Source: Pararhizobium arenae (GTDB taxonomy: Bacteria > Pseudomonadota > Alphaproteobacteria > Rhizobiales > Rhizobiaceae). Taken from it: a stretch of 64,000 nt of DNA. The stretch lies in assembly GCF_001931685.1 (NCBI RefSeq), contig NZ_MOOY01000003.1:1-64000 (forward strand), given 5' to 3'. Below the pieces are notes generated by a model. The model was not told where the DNA came from. It saw nothing but the letters and a program-made list of their open reading frames with translations, and ran no database searches. The translations under genes were made by a program, and so were the position numbers. Positions 16,839 through 24,233 of the stretch are shown in pieces (positions within the stretch are counted from its first letter, which is position 1; each line of letters begins with the position of its first letter).

Positions 16839-18170
16839 ATACGACCAAGAATGCGTGAGAAAAGCATCTATGCGCGCGGTATCGTCGCCTGATTCAACCT
16901 CGTATCGGCCAGGTGGCGTAGCTTCAACCGAGACCACTACCGTGGCGGCACACGGGCCCAGCTCCGGCACGCTCGTGATAGCGAGGAAAGCAGTGCATGA
17001 AACGGCTACCAAAAAACACAGCCCTAGAAAAACTCCCGCGCTGACTGCAAGTGAGAATGCGAAGCCGGTTAAGCAGAGGAAGATGAATGTTGGAAATGCG
17101 GTGATAGCGATCGCTGATATCAACCAGAATGGCAGTACCGCTGTTGAGTAGTGGTAGATTATTCCTAGCATTGGCCATAAATGCGAGCGCGGATTGAACG
17201 GTGCCCACGCGGTTCTCTTTATTTCCTCAGTTTGTTCTGGAAAGTTTAGACTAAAAATCGCTGCGGACATAAAAGCGACAACAGTCAACAGGTTGCCAAG
17301 CCAAAACCAAGCCCATGATATCGCGCAAAACCACATTGGAACTGCATTCAGAATCCTTTCGACACCATTCGAGAGGCGTCGCGCGCTTGCAAGGATAAAC
17401 CTATCAAAAGGCCCTCGGCGACCCCAAATTGCTGTCACAAGCAATTCCAGTCCGTGAAACAAGCTGATAAGCGCACTTGCCTCGTCGCTTGGTCCGCGCA
17501 CGATCAGTAGACGACCAGAGTGGATGTTCGGGATTTTCATTGTCGTGAGAAACCAGTTGGTGAGTTTTTCGACGCCAATAATTATTCCGGCTATCGCCAT
17601 CAGGCCCACTACAGGCAAAGCTAGTCCGACCAAAAAAATCGGTGCTCCTAAATACCATGGCAGCTCGGAGTCGATATAGGCCGCAAACGGGATAGGGGCG
17701 AAGCTCGCTGGTATCGCGAAAAAGGCGATAAAGCCGAAGATGAGGGCGATCATGCCTAAGATGCTCAGCTCCCTCGGCCGGGCGATCAAGAATGGGGTCG
17801 ATAGCGATATGACGCCTTCAATTCGTTTTGCGAGGTCTTGGTCTCGAACGGCGTACAAGCCGACTAGGGCGCCGTGACTATGCCCGATTACAAAATGCCT
17901 TCCAGGATGGCTCGTTGTTAAGTCCCATAGGTACTTTTGAAGCCGCATCCCGGCAACATGTCGGTTCAAGTGGCTGGGAAGCCCCCACCACCAGAAGTCA
18001 CTGTGGAATTCGATGCGGCCATCAAATTCCTCAGAGATCGTATTTCGAAAGAGCGAACCGGGTTTTGTCCAGGCAGCACCGGGAGCGAAGGTGCCATGGA
18101 TTAAGGTGATGTGGATTGTCTCTTTAGGGTCGCTCAGAGGGGACCGCTGTGCATCCTGCCGTTTTGCCAC
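16722..18170 (-). CDS. Membrane-embedded alpha/beta hydrolase (lipase/esterase-like)
   Basis: About 482 residues. A soluble hydrolase start has ITLIHGTFAPGAAW (oxyanion-strand HG motif) and VIGHSHGALVGLYA (nucleophile elbow GxSxG, Ser near 98). Two long hydrophobic regions follow (about 135-205); then LLIVRGPSDEAS gives a likely catalytic Asp near 229. Four or more further membrane segments (about 275-400) come before DAFLTHSWSYSHP, which supplies a likely His near 440. The full Ser-Asp-His set thus seems intact, with membrane segments inserted between its members. The start is uncertain: GTG at 18170 with GAGGAG close by, or TTG at 18251. The substrate is unknown; lipid is plausible given the membrane setting. 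It is cargo of the element. Confidence 0.65.
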   Translation of the reverse strand: MAKRQDAQRSPLSDPKETIHITLIHGTFAPGAAWTKPGSLFRNTISEEFDGRIEFHSDFWWWGLPSHLNRHVAGMRLQKYLWDLTTSHPGRHFVIGHSHGALVGLYAVRDQDLAKRIEGVISLSTPFLIARPRELSILGMIALIFGFIAFFAIPASFAPIPFAAYIDSELPWYLGAPIFLVGLALPVVGLMAIAGIIIGVEKLTNWFLTTMKIPNIHSGRLLIVRGPSDEASALISLFHGLELLVTAIWGRRGPFDRFILASARRLSNGVERILNAVPMWFCAISWAWFWLGNLLTVVAFMSAAIFSLNFPEQTEEIKRTAWAPFNPRSHLWPMLGIIYHYSTAVLPFWLISAIAITAFPTFIFLCLTGFAFSLAVSAGVFLGLCFLVAVSCTAFLAITSVPELGPCAATVVVSVEATPPGRYEVESGDDTARIDAFLTHSWSYSHPQALAAISAWLKLPKPDAPLIPPLPEPKTQSENPFS

Positions 18171-18500
18171 GGTCTCCTCATTACTTCGTGGCGCACGACT
18201 CGGCCGGCTGTTCGATCCACTACCGATGTTTACGCACTTCGGCTCCAGCAAGGATCATAATGGTTGTTGTATTAAGATCAATCTTCGAAGGTAGATGTAG
18301 AGCAGCTACGTCTTCGTCTGGCGCGGATCACGTTGTTGCAATTGTCCGACGGGTTGCAGTTGACGCGGCTTTGGAATTGCAGTGAGGAATTGTTGTTTGC
18401 AAAAAAAAACGAGACCAGTTGCGAAGCTCGAAATCATCGCGATTGTTCTGCTGCTTAATATTGGTTTTGTAAGTTGCACACGAAAAGAGACGTGAAAACG

Positions 18501-19226
18501 TCAGCCGCTGCCGGTTATCAGTATGATTGCAGAAATGAGCGCACTGAATGCGAACAAGAATATTGATCCGTAGATGAGCGCGCTCGACCAGACAAGCGCT
18601 CTATTCAGAAATCGGTCTACATAGCGTGAAACCGCGTAAAGCCGCCGATGACGCATATGGCCAACCATCACACCTCTGACCCGCGAGGCAACACCTTCGA
18701 CTTGCACAAATGCCATGACATGGCCGCCAGCCATCATAATCAGGCTTACGATGGAGAAGAAAATCATTACTTTCGCCGCGAGGACGGCTGCTGGACTTGG
18801 TGTTGAAATTTGGCCGGACAACAGTGTAAGGCAAGCCAGGATCGAAGCGCCATTTATTAAGACCATGCTGCGCAAGGCTTCGAGGGCCAAGTTTGCCATT
18901 CCGGAGTAATTTCGATCAAGCCATTCGGACCACATTTTTCGAAGGTCATCATTGTGGGCCCTGCGGTTCGCAACAAAGTCACGCTTTAGATCGTGATGCC
19001 GGACAGCAGCTAGCCAGTCGCCTTCCCAGTCGAAATCTCCCTCCGCTGTGCCTGAAACAAAAACCTTCTCACGCTGGAACTCGATGTAGTCTTCCAAACG
19101 GTCGATTGCAGACTCAGAGTGCCATCCTCTCCGCCAGAGTTCCAGGATGCTCTCCCATTGTCGGCGGACGGAGCATTCAATGCTGATGCTTTCGGGCGGA
19201 CGTGGGAGCTTGTGATCGTCTGTCAT
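18501..19226 (-). CDS. Membrane protein with cytoplasmic N-terminal domain
   Basis: A 241-residue protein. Residues 1-110 are soluble and charged (RRQWESILELWRRGWHSE). Hydrophobic segments follow at about 115-140 (SMVLINGASILACLTLLSG), 150-175 and 205-240. The pattern 'ALRSMVLINGA' occurs in small membrane proteins of mobile islands, whose role is unknown. Its ATG at 19226 has GGAA upstream. It reads the same way as the hydrolase, with 330 bases between; whether they are co-transcribed is unclear. Confidence 0.6.
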   Translation of the reverse strand: MTDDHKLPRPPESISIECSVRRQWESILELWRRGWHSESAIDRLEDYIEFQREKVFVSGTAEGDFDWEGDWLAAVRHHDLKRDFVANRRAHNDDLRKMWSEWLDRNYSGMANLALEALRSMVLINGASILACLTLLSGQISTPSPAAVLAAKVMIFFSIVSLIMMAGGHVMAFVQVEGVASRVRGVMVGHMRHRRLYAVSRYVDRFLNRALVWSSALIYGSIFLFAFSALISAIILITGSG

Positions 19227-19433
19227 CTCAGTTCCAAGACAATGGCTTTGCCGCTGTGCTGGTGGCTCATGCGGTTACCTTTGCAAAACTGGCAAGCCAA
19301 ATAAGCCTACCGGTGGCGGCCACGAAGCGTATGCCTGAAGTGAAATAACAACAGGCTCTAATGCGGTCGAGTATCGGCCCATGATGTTCTTTTAGAAGTC
19401 TTTGGTGAAGCTAGGCGCTTGTTCCAAATTGCA

Positions 19434-19916
19434 TCAATCTGAGCGACTGAACCAGCTCACGGAAGAGACAAGCCGCGATCGCTGATACAGAAAAGCGAAA
19501 GCGACGCACTCTAAGTAGATTTTGCCACGAGCTGCATTCTCGCCATACTGGGCCGTCCATCGGGGATGCAAATCTTCTAAGTTGGAAAGGAAATCTGACG
19601 CTCGCTCAAGGGGCATCAATTTACCGACAAGTGCAGACGCTGATCGAATGACACTCATTGAGCGCGCTTTGCATGTTGCCCGTTCGGCCAGCACCTTCGC
19701 GAGATCATATCCCGACTCGGTTTCTATTGCGAAAATGGCATCCGCGAGGTTCGCCATCTGCCTTCTTATCAGTATTTCGGAGGGAAGAGGTTGCATGGCG
19801 CGTAACTGGCGATCAGTTGCGTGGATCGCTTTCATGTAGACGCGCTCTCGGGTTTCGGGTGATTGCTCTGGCAGCCCGTTCAGTACGTTACGAAGAACGC
19901 GCTCGAAATTGGCCAT
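19434..19916 (-). CDS. PadR-operon protein B
   Basis: A 160-residue soluble helical protein. The N-terminus (FERVLRNVLNGLPEQSPETR, then YMKAIHATDRQLRAMQPLP) matches a helical motif seen at the start of many alphaproteobacterial proteins of unknown role. The C-terminal part has DFLSNLEDL, W-x3-YG and a following Ala, as does the gene just upstream (protein A), so the two share a domain. The shared pattern resembles the 'permease prefix' segment of some PadR-linked ABC permeases. It follows protein A by 15 bases in one operon. Function unknown. Confidence 0.6.
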   Translation of the reverse strand: MANFERVLRNVLNGLPEQSPETRERVYMKAIHATDRQLRAMQPLPSEILIRRQMANLADAIFAIETESGYDLAKVLAERATCKARSMSVIRSASALVGKLMPLERASDFLSNLEDLHPRWTAQYGENAARGKIYLECVAFAFLYQRSRLVSSVSWFSRSD

Positions 19917-19931
19917 CAAAGTTTCTCCGTT

Positions 19932-20474
19932 TCACCAGATTATTTTACGAATTGCGGTAAACGTCTCTGTGATGCGATCAACCCAATGGCGCGCTGCCAT
20001 ACGAGCGCACTGAGAGTGCCACAGCATATTAGCCTGCCGCTTCCCATATCGTGTCAGCCATTTTTCAGAATAAACGATTTCAAGATTTGCGAGAAAATCA
20101 CCAGACAAGGCTACTGGCACCAGCAACTCGAACAAGAAGGCAGACGGTAGGGCTGGCTCAGCTTTTTTCGTATGGCCGTCTAGAATTTGGGTCGCGCGAT
20201 CAATCGCATTCTGTGTTTGAAGCAGCTCAGTCGTTGCGGCGAACCCGGTAGAAAGAGACACTCTAACCATTCCAGGCTGGTCAGGTTCTTCTTTGAGCGC
20301 ATTGAAGGCGGCAATATCCCGTTCGGTTAGCGTGAGATCGAATATTTCGCTTGCTTTTCGCCCCGAAGGGGAAGTCATGCCGTTCGCGTCAAATGTACGA
20401 AGAAGCATTTTCAGCCCTAAATTATTCAACTTCCGAAGGGGCGGTTTATCCATCGAAGGCGTGCTTTCATCCAT
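19932..20474 (-). CDS. PadR-operon protein A
   Basis: A 180-residue protein starting at 20474 in an overlap with the padR-like stop (ATGGATGA), with GGGAGG eight bases upstream; this start is better than the upstream ATG at 20495. The N-terminal part reads LRKLNNLGLKMLLRTFDANG, the middle holds DLTLTERDIAAFNALKEEPD, and the C-terminal part has SGDFLANLEIVY, W-x3-YG and Trp/Arg-rich helices. The DFLxNLE...WxxxYG pattern is shared with protein B next to it. Translational coupling to the regulator suggests they work together. The function is unknown; a weak similarity to the prefix domain of PadR-linked permeases is noted. Confidence 0.6.
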   Translation of the reverse strand: MDESTPSMDKPPLRKLNNLGLKMLLRTFDANGMTSPSGRKASEIFDLTLTERDIAAFNALKEEPDQPGMVRVSLSTGFAATTELLQTQNAIDRATQILDGHTKKAEPALPSAFLFELLVPVALSGDFLANLEIVYSEKWLTRYGKRQANMLWHSQCARMAARHWVDRITETFTAIRKIIW

Positions 20475-20784
20475 TGAAAGAACCTCCCAATGCAAGCTTC
20501 CCCCCGTAGGAATTCACAGCATGCGTTGCATTGTAAGCCTCGTCCAGCGCTTTGCGGCCCGCGCCGGTGATCGTGAACAAGCGCTTACCGCGTTTGTCCT
20601 TTTCATCTTTGGTCTCAGAGACCATTCCTTTTTTGACCATGCGATCGATCGCGGTATAGAGCGCCGCGAATTGCGGGGCCTTTTCAAGGCTTGTCTCCAG
20701 AACCTCGAAAACCTTTGCGGCGTGCGCGTCAGGTCCAGCTTTTACCAATGCCAATAGCGTCAATTCTTCGAATTTCCCTATCAA
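20467..20784 (-). CDS. PadR-family transcriptional regulator
   Basis: A 105-residue winged-helix protein: FEELTLLALVKAGPDAHAAK, FEVLETSLEKAPQFAALYTA (recognition helix region), IDRMVKKGMVSETKDEKDKR (wing) and LFTITGAGRKALDEAY. This is the standard PadR order. The start is TTG at 20784, with GAGGTGG five bases upstream. It heads a three-gene operon with the two DFLxNLE proteins. A palindrome and a direct repeat with TGCATAC lie 27-64 bases upstream and probably are its own operator, as PadR proteins often autoregulate. Confidence 0.8.
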   Translation of the reverse strand: MIGKFEELTLLALVKAGPDAHAAKVFEVLETSLEKAPQFAALYTAIDRMVKKGMVSETKDEKDKRGKRLFTITGAGRKALDEAYNATHAVNSYGGKLALGGSFNG

Positions 20785-20810
20785 CGAGCCACCTCATGAG
20801 CTTGTTTATA

Positions 20811-20848
20811 TATGCAGTGCATACTTGTAATTGGTTTGCGCTGCATAC
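20811..20848. promoter_or_regulatory. Candidate PadR operator
   Basis: TATGCA-G-TGCATA palindrome at 20811-20823, and the half-site TGCATAC repeated at 20818-20824 and 20842-20848 (24-base period). It lies directly upstream of the padR-like gene. Confidence 0.4.
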
Positions 20849-20893
20849 GTCAATAGGGTCTATCTTATGCGACGTAGTTTGTGGTGATGTCGA

Positions 20894-21328
20894 TTAGGCT
20901 TGCTTGTCCCATGCAAAATTGGAAACGTTCGCATACTCGGTCTTGCATTCCGGGCACATCATATTGAGCATGCCTTTGCCAAACCTGGTAAGTCGATAAA
21001 ATCGCCCGTGGTTTTCTTCACATCGAGGGCAAAACGGGCGGCCTCTGGGGCTTCCGTCCTCGAAGGCTTCATACTTGAACCCGTGATACTCGGCGAGTGT
21101 GCTGCGAAATTTGAAGGCCTCTTGGAGGCGTGCGATTTCCTCCTCTCTCGCCTTCATCTCGCCTTGGGCGTCCGCAAAAGCCATTTTTGCATCAGCTAGT
21201 GCCGAGTATAAATCGGCCATTTTTGCCTTGATCTCTCCCTGATCAAGGCCCCTGTCAATCTCGCGGATATCCTTTGCGATCCCGATCGCTTGAGCAAGCA
21301 TGCCCATCCCTGCAACTATATCGACCAT
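20894..21328 (-). CDS. Coiled-coil protein with C-terminal zinc ribbon
   Basis: A 144-residue protein. Residues 10-70 are helical with heptad-like charges (GEIKAKMADLYSALADAKMA, then QGEMKAREEEIARLQEAFK). Residues about 98-135 hold CPRC and, about 25 residues later, CPEC, the two knuckles of a zinc ribbon. A GGAGAGAAGT ribosome site precedes the ATG at 21328. Small proteins of this build are common in prophages and islands, and their role is unknown. It stands alone between the PadR operon and a second small - strand operon. Confidence 0.65.
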   Translation of the reverse strand: MVDIVAGMGMLAQAIGIAKDIREIDRGLDQGEIKAKMADLYSALADAKMAFADAQGEMKAREEEIARLQEAFKFRSTLAEYHGFKYEAFEDGSPRGRPFCPRCEENHGRFYRLTRFGKGMLNMMCPECKTEYANVSNFAWDKQA

Positions 21329-21477
21329 ACTTCTCTCCGCGTTGGCAATGCAGCCACTGGGTTGCGAGTTCTTGTATGTGACGCGGTTCGGCTAAGCGCG
21401 ACCGTATGAAAAGGCGTTGCATGGTCGGCCGGATACGTCAACAGCAGGTCCGGAAGGCCGGCCTTACCTCAAACGCG

Positions 21478-21504
21478 AAAAGCATTCCTGATGAGAATGC
21501 TTTT
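21478..21504 (-). terminator. Rho-independent terminator
   Basis: AAAAGCATTC (21478-21487) and GAATGCTTTT (21495-21504) with a seven-base loop. It lies nine bases past the 21513-21731 gene and ends its operon. Confidence 0.6.
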
Positions 21505-21512
21505 CAGGTTAC

Positions 21513-21731
21513 TCATGGCTTGCAGACGCTGCATTCTTTCATACCAGAGCGATTTAGAGAATTTGCTTTGGTCGACGCCGTGTCGCGATCATAAGGGCCG
21601 TGCCACTTGCCGTTTTTGCCACCATCCTCGGCCTGGAATCCTTTGCCGAAATTGCAATAGCGACACTCGGCACGGTGGATACCGCCTCGGTCACGCCGCC
21701 AGTTTTCATAAACGTAGAATTCGCTACTCAT
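21513..21731 (-). CDS. Small Cys/His-rich protein, 72 residues
   Basis: Starts at 21731 (MSSEFYVYENWRRDRGGIH), sharing ATGAGTAG with the stop of the upstream gene. It has HRAECRYCNFG, then NGKWHGPYDRDTAST and a C-terminal ECSVC. The HxxxCxxC...CxxC pattern suggests one metal site. I recall this small family from many genomic islands, where it has no assigned role. It is followed by a clear terminator. Confidence 0.65.
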   Translation of the reverse strand: MSSEFYVYENWRRDRGGIHRAECRYCNFGKGFQAEDGGKNGKWHGPYDRDTASTKANSLNRSGMKECSVCKP

Positions 21732-22074
21732 TCGGCTTGCCGCCATCGATGACGGAAAAGCGCGGTCGTGAGTCGCTTTCGTCGGAATATTCCGCCCTGA
21801 AGCGCTCGATTTCGGCTATCCCTGCTTCGATCTGTGTCCTAGTCGCGGGGCTACAGTCCTCAAGCTCCGTTTTCCAAAATTCCGTATCCCCGGCAATGCT
21901 ATCGTTCCAAACCTTCGCCAGCTCTTCATCATTGACCAACAACAAGGACATAAGCCGCCGGATTATCGTCCGGTGAATAAGCGCCTCGCCTTGCATTTGC
22001 AGAATTTTGTTACTGTGAACATTGATCACGTCAACTGCTGCGCTGAGCGCGCCTTCTACGTTTTCATAAACCAC
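21724..22074 (-). CDS. Hypothetical protein upstream of the Cys/His-rich gene
   Basis: A 116-residue protein. A GTG start at 22074 is chosen because GGAGG lies five bases upstream; an in-frame TTG at 22134 lacks a ribosome site. It is mostly helical: VEGALSAAVDVINVHSNK, IIRRLMSLLLVNDEELAKVW, IEAGIAEIERFRAEYSD. Its end overlaps the start of the 72-residue gene by eight bases, so the pair is co-translated. The function is unknown. Confidence 0.6.
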   Translation of the reverse strand: MVYENVEGALSAAVDVINVHSNKILQMQGEALIHRTIIRRLMSLLLVNDEELAKVWNDSIAGDTEFWKTELEDCSPATRTQIEAGIAEIERFRAEYSDESDSRPRFSVIDGGKPNE

Positions 22075-22138
22075 GGTCGCCTCCGCTGTTCCAAATTCGG
22101 TTTCAGCCGTTTTTAGTTTCCGTACAGGTGGCAATTAA

Positions 22139-22345
22139 TTGTCGCCTACTTTGCTTGAACCCAGGCTTTGCGCCTGGCACAAATGCGAGAAGCCGTTTCG
22201 GCCGAAAACGCCGGTCGCGATCTACTGTTGCTCGAAGTGCACAAAGGCGGCCAGCAAATTGCGCCGGCGAGAGGCGGAGCGCGAGAGCAACGTCTTTTAC
22301 CTCACGCGCGAAATCTTCGACCGCTGGTTCCGGCAGGCGGCCTAA
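22139..22345 (+). CDS. Small zinc-finger-like protein, 68 residues
   Basis: Starts with TTG at 22139, with AGGTGG seven bases upstream. The content CAWHKCEKPFRPKT, IYCCSKCTKAASKLRRREAE matches a treble-clef type zinc finger (C-x4-C...YC-x2-C followed by a basic helix). It is divergent from the 21724-22074 gene and convergent with the next one, seven bases away. It is probably a nucleic-acid binding or structural protein. It is one of three Cys-rich small proteins in this part of the element. Confidence 0.55.
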   Translation: MSPTLLEPRLCAWHKCEKPFRPKTPVAIYCCSKCTKAASKLRRREAERESNVFYLTREIFDRWFRQAA

Positions 22346-22351
22346 TTATGC

Positions 22352-22930
22352 CTACTGGGTACGCTTTCCTTGGAAATCTGTAGATTTGTCTGCAAGTACC
22401 TCGTACATCTCAGATGCAACAATCTCTCCTTGGTCGTTTACCGCGACAACACGAAGACGTCCGCTTTCATCTTTCAGCACTATCTCATGAACCTCACGGA
22501 TCGATTTACTCCGAAAGGGCCGTGACCTTCTTTTGATTCTCAGAAACTGTTTGACCCGCTTGGGCGGCGTGTCTAGGCGTCTGAGCTCAAGCTCTCGCTC
22601 CAGAAGGTCTTCTGCTTGTTTTAATGCCCACATTTCCGCGCGTAGGGAGAGCCTCACTTTTTCGGATTGAGAGGTCTCGCTATCGTCGATCTGGGAAATC
22701 TCCGGATTGTCTACTTCACCCACTGTCACTTCGCTATTCAAAGTGGCAGATAGCACCGGATCCTCCGGCCTCTCCTCGCTACCAACCTGTTCGGAATCCC
22801 CAGACAATTGGGCTCTATTTAGCGAATAGGCAGTTCTGAGCCCACGGGCAGTCAGATGCTGATGAACGGCAACACCAACACCAAAAATAAGGGCTATACC
22901 GGAGGTTATCAAAACAAAGGATAGGGTCAC
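22352..22930 (-). CDS. Single-pass membrane protein
   Basis: A 192-residue protein with one N-terminal membrane segment (FVLITSGIALIFGVGVAV), an acidic linker (about 45-90), a helical region (LRAEMWALKQAEDLLEREL), then basic residues (RVKQFLRIKRRSRPFRSKSI) and a C-terminal beta-like part. Its ATG overlaps the stop of the next upstream gene (ATGA at 22927-22930), so the two form an operon. The family is not recognised. Confidence 0.55.
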   Translation of the reverse strand: MTLSFVLITSGIALIFGVGVAVHQHLTARGLRTAYSLNRAQLSGDSEQVGSEERPEDPVLSATLNSEVTVGEVDNPEISQIDDSETSQSEKVRLSLRAEMWALKQAEDLLERELELRRLDTPPKRVKQFLRIKRRSRPFRSKSIREVHEIVLKDESGRLRVVAVNDQGEIVASEMYEVLADKSTDFQGKRTQ

Positions 22931-23214
22931 GCCGTCTCCTCTACCAGGTTATTCAGAATTTTATGGCCTACGAAATAAAGGAACAATGCGACGAAAATCC
23001 AGACCCAAGTGTGTGGCTCTTCAACAATTCTGATCTGGCGTTTTTCAATTGCTGGTGACAGAAGAAAGGAGATGAGAAACGCCAAGGCGCCATTCCCATA
23101 AACCTCTGCCCACCAAATTGTGCGAGCATTTGCGACCTTAACACGGCGGTGCAGTTCCTCAGGCGGAAGGTCTTGAAAGCGGTAAAGTGTTTTCACGAAG
23201 TCAGGGAGTATCAT
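22927..23214 (-). CDS. Small two-pass membrane protein
   Basis: A 95-residue protein with a soluble start (LPDFVKTLYRFQDLPPEELH) and two hydrophobic segments (NGALAFLISFLLSPAI and WVWIFVALFLYFVGHKIL). It is coupled to the following single-pass membrane protein through an ATGA overlap. The pair may form a small membrane complex; no family match is recognised. Confidence 0.55.
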   Translation of the reverse strand: MILPDFVKTLYRFQDLPPEELHRRVKVANARTIWWAEVYGNGALAFLISFLLSPAIEKRQIRIVEEPHTWVWIFVALFLYFVGHKILNNLVEETA

Positions 23215-23307
23215 CTAGTCGAGCTCTTACAACCATGGGCAAATAACGTTCCCAACTGGAACACTTATCGCGAGATGGAAAACCTTCCAAGTGAGAAGGC
23301 TTCAACT

Positions 23308-23346
23308 TCGTGAGCTGCGACATATAAAAATTGTCGCAGCTCACGA
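23308..23346. repeat. Perfect 15-base inverted repeat
   Basis: Arms at 23308-23322 and 23332-23346 (core GTGAGCTGCGACA) around a nine-base AT loop. It sits between the Arc-like gene and the membrane pair, downstream of the Arc-like gene. No T-tract follows on the - strand. It could be a terminator of an unusual kind, an RNA structure or a protein site. Confidence 0.6.
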
Positions 23347-23390
23347 CCTTTTCGGATCAGCAAATTTGCTGGCCCTAAGGCGATGAGCGC

Positions 23391-23930
23391 TTAGGCGTTG
23401 TTATCCGTTCTCACATTGAATATTCGACGTCCACGGTCGCCTATAGGCTTCATTTCAAGCATCCTTTTCATCTCGCCGGATGTAAGGCCAATGCCATTCT
23501 TTTTATTGGTGTAATATTCCCGCTCTTCAAGCACTAGTCGCTCATAAGGAGTTGCTTGCATTAGGAGCCTCGTAAGTTCGTCAACTTTCTCCTGTAGGCG
23601 CCACTTCTCTTTTTCTAGGTCGTAAATTCTGTTTTCAACTTTGGCGTGCGAGTGCAGTGAGTTCTGGAGGCGCTCAATAACTTCCTCTTTGAAGGACCGG
23701 TTGTTCCAGCTCGCCTCATTCAGCAAATGGAAAGTGAGTTCTTCGGGAAACTCCCAAGCCGCCTGTTCCGCAAACGCAACGTGAATTTTTAAGGTCGCTG
23801 CCAGCCTGTGAATGATCTCGCCATTCATGGAACGGCCGCTTTTTTCCGCTTCCGCTTTTATCTGGTCGCGCATCCCGTCTGGGAAGCGCACCACATACTT
23901 ATCCTGCGGTTGAAGTGTTTTCTCGTTCAT
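23391..23930 (-). CDS. Arc-type ribbon-helix-helix regulator, probably with two RHH units
   Basis: A 179-residue protein. Residues about 12-45 (KYVVRFPDGMRDQIKAEAEK, then SGRSMNGEIIHRLAATL) are a clear Arc-family RHH domain, where the short beta strand binds DNA. Residues about 60-95 (WEFPEELTFHLLNEASWNNR, SFKEEVIERLQNSL) repeat the same plan. A coiled-coil-like stretch follows (about 98-130). It faces a small CopG-like gene across 92 bases holding three palindromes, the layout of phage regulators. It probably represses its own and the opposing promoter. Confidence 0.75.
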   Translation of the reverse strand: MNEKTLQPQDKYVVRFPDGMRDQIKAEAEKSGRSMNGEIIHRLAATLKIHVAFAEQAAWEFPEELTFHLLNEASWNNRSFKEEVIERLQNSLHSHAKVENRIYDLEKEKWRLQEKVDELTRLLMQATPYERLVLEEREYYTNKKNGIGLTSGEMKRMLEMKPIGDRGRRIFNVRTDNNA

Positions 23931-23931
23931 A

Positions 23932-24007
23932 GAGGCTACTAGCCATGAATTCAGCCTTGATGCAAGTATGGCTATAAGCCATTTTGTGCCGCATGGCTAA
24001 TAGCCAC
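23932..24007. promoter_or_regulatory. Three palindromic operators between the RHH genes
   Basis: Sites at 23932-23946, 23968-23982 and 23993-24007 share the plan ATGGCT-N3-AGCCAT. The middle one is a perfect palindrome; the outer two each deviate slightly. They fill the divergent gap between the Arc-like and CopG-like genes, and are the best candidates for RHH binding sites. Confidence 0.65.
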
Positions 24008-24022
24008 TAAAAGGAATCGCGA

Positions 24023-24193
24023 ATGGAACAGAAAACCGAAAGAGTGCCCATTATGCTGGAGCCATCTCTGCTCCGTGAAATTGATGATTATCGTTTCGAG
24101 GCGCGAATAGGGTCAAGGGCGCAAGCAATTAGGTTGCTTGTTCGGAATGGTCTTGACCTAACCCAAAACGAAAAAAGCCAATCGGTAGCTTGA
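24023..24193 (+). CDS. Small CopG-like ribbon-helix-helix protein, 56 residues
   Basis: Reads MEQKTERVPIMLEPSLLREI and then DDYRFEARIGSRAQAIRLLV, RNGLDL. This is the RHH plan: a short strand, helix, a turn with GSRAQAI and a second helix. AAGGAA lies just upstream of the ATG. It is divergent from the Arc-like gene across three palindromes, so the pair resembles the two opposing regulators of a phage switch. A hairpin with a short T run overlaps the end of the gene. Confidence 0.7.
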   Translation: MEQKTERVPIMLEPSLLREIDDYRFEARIGSRAQAIRLLVRNGLDLTQNEKSQSVA

Positions 24194-24211
24194 GACCCGC
24201 CGATTGGCTTT
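24174..24211 (+). terminator. Hairpin at the end of the CopG-like gene
   Basis: AAAGCCAATCGG (24174-24185) pairs with its exact complement at 24200-24211. The left arm is within the coding end. The 3' side has only a short T run, so termination may be partial. Confidence 0.5.
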
Positions 24212-24233
24212 ACGCATCAGAAAGGAATCTGAA

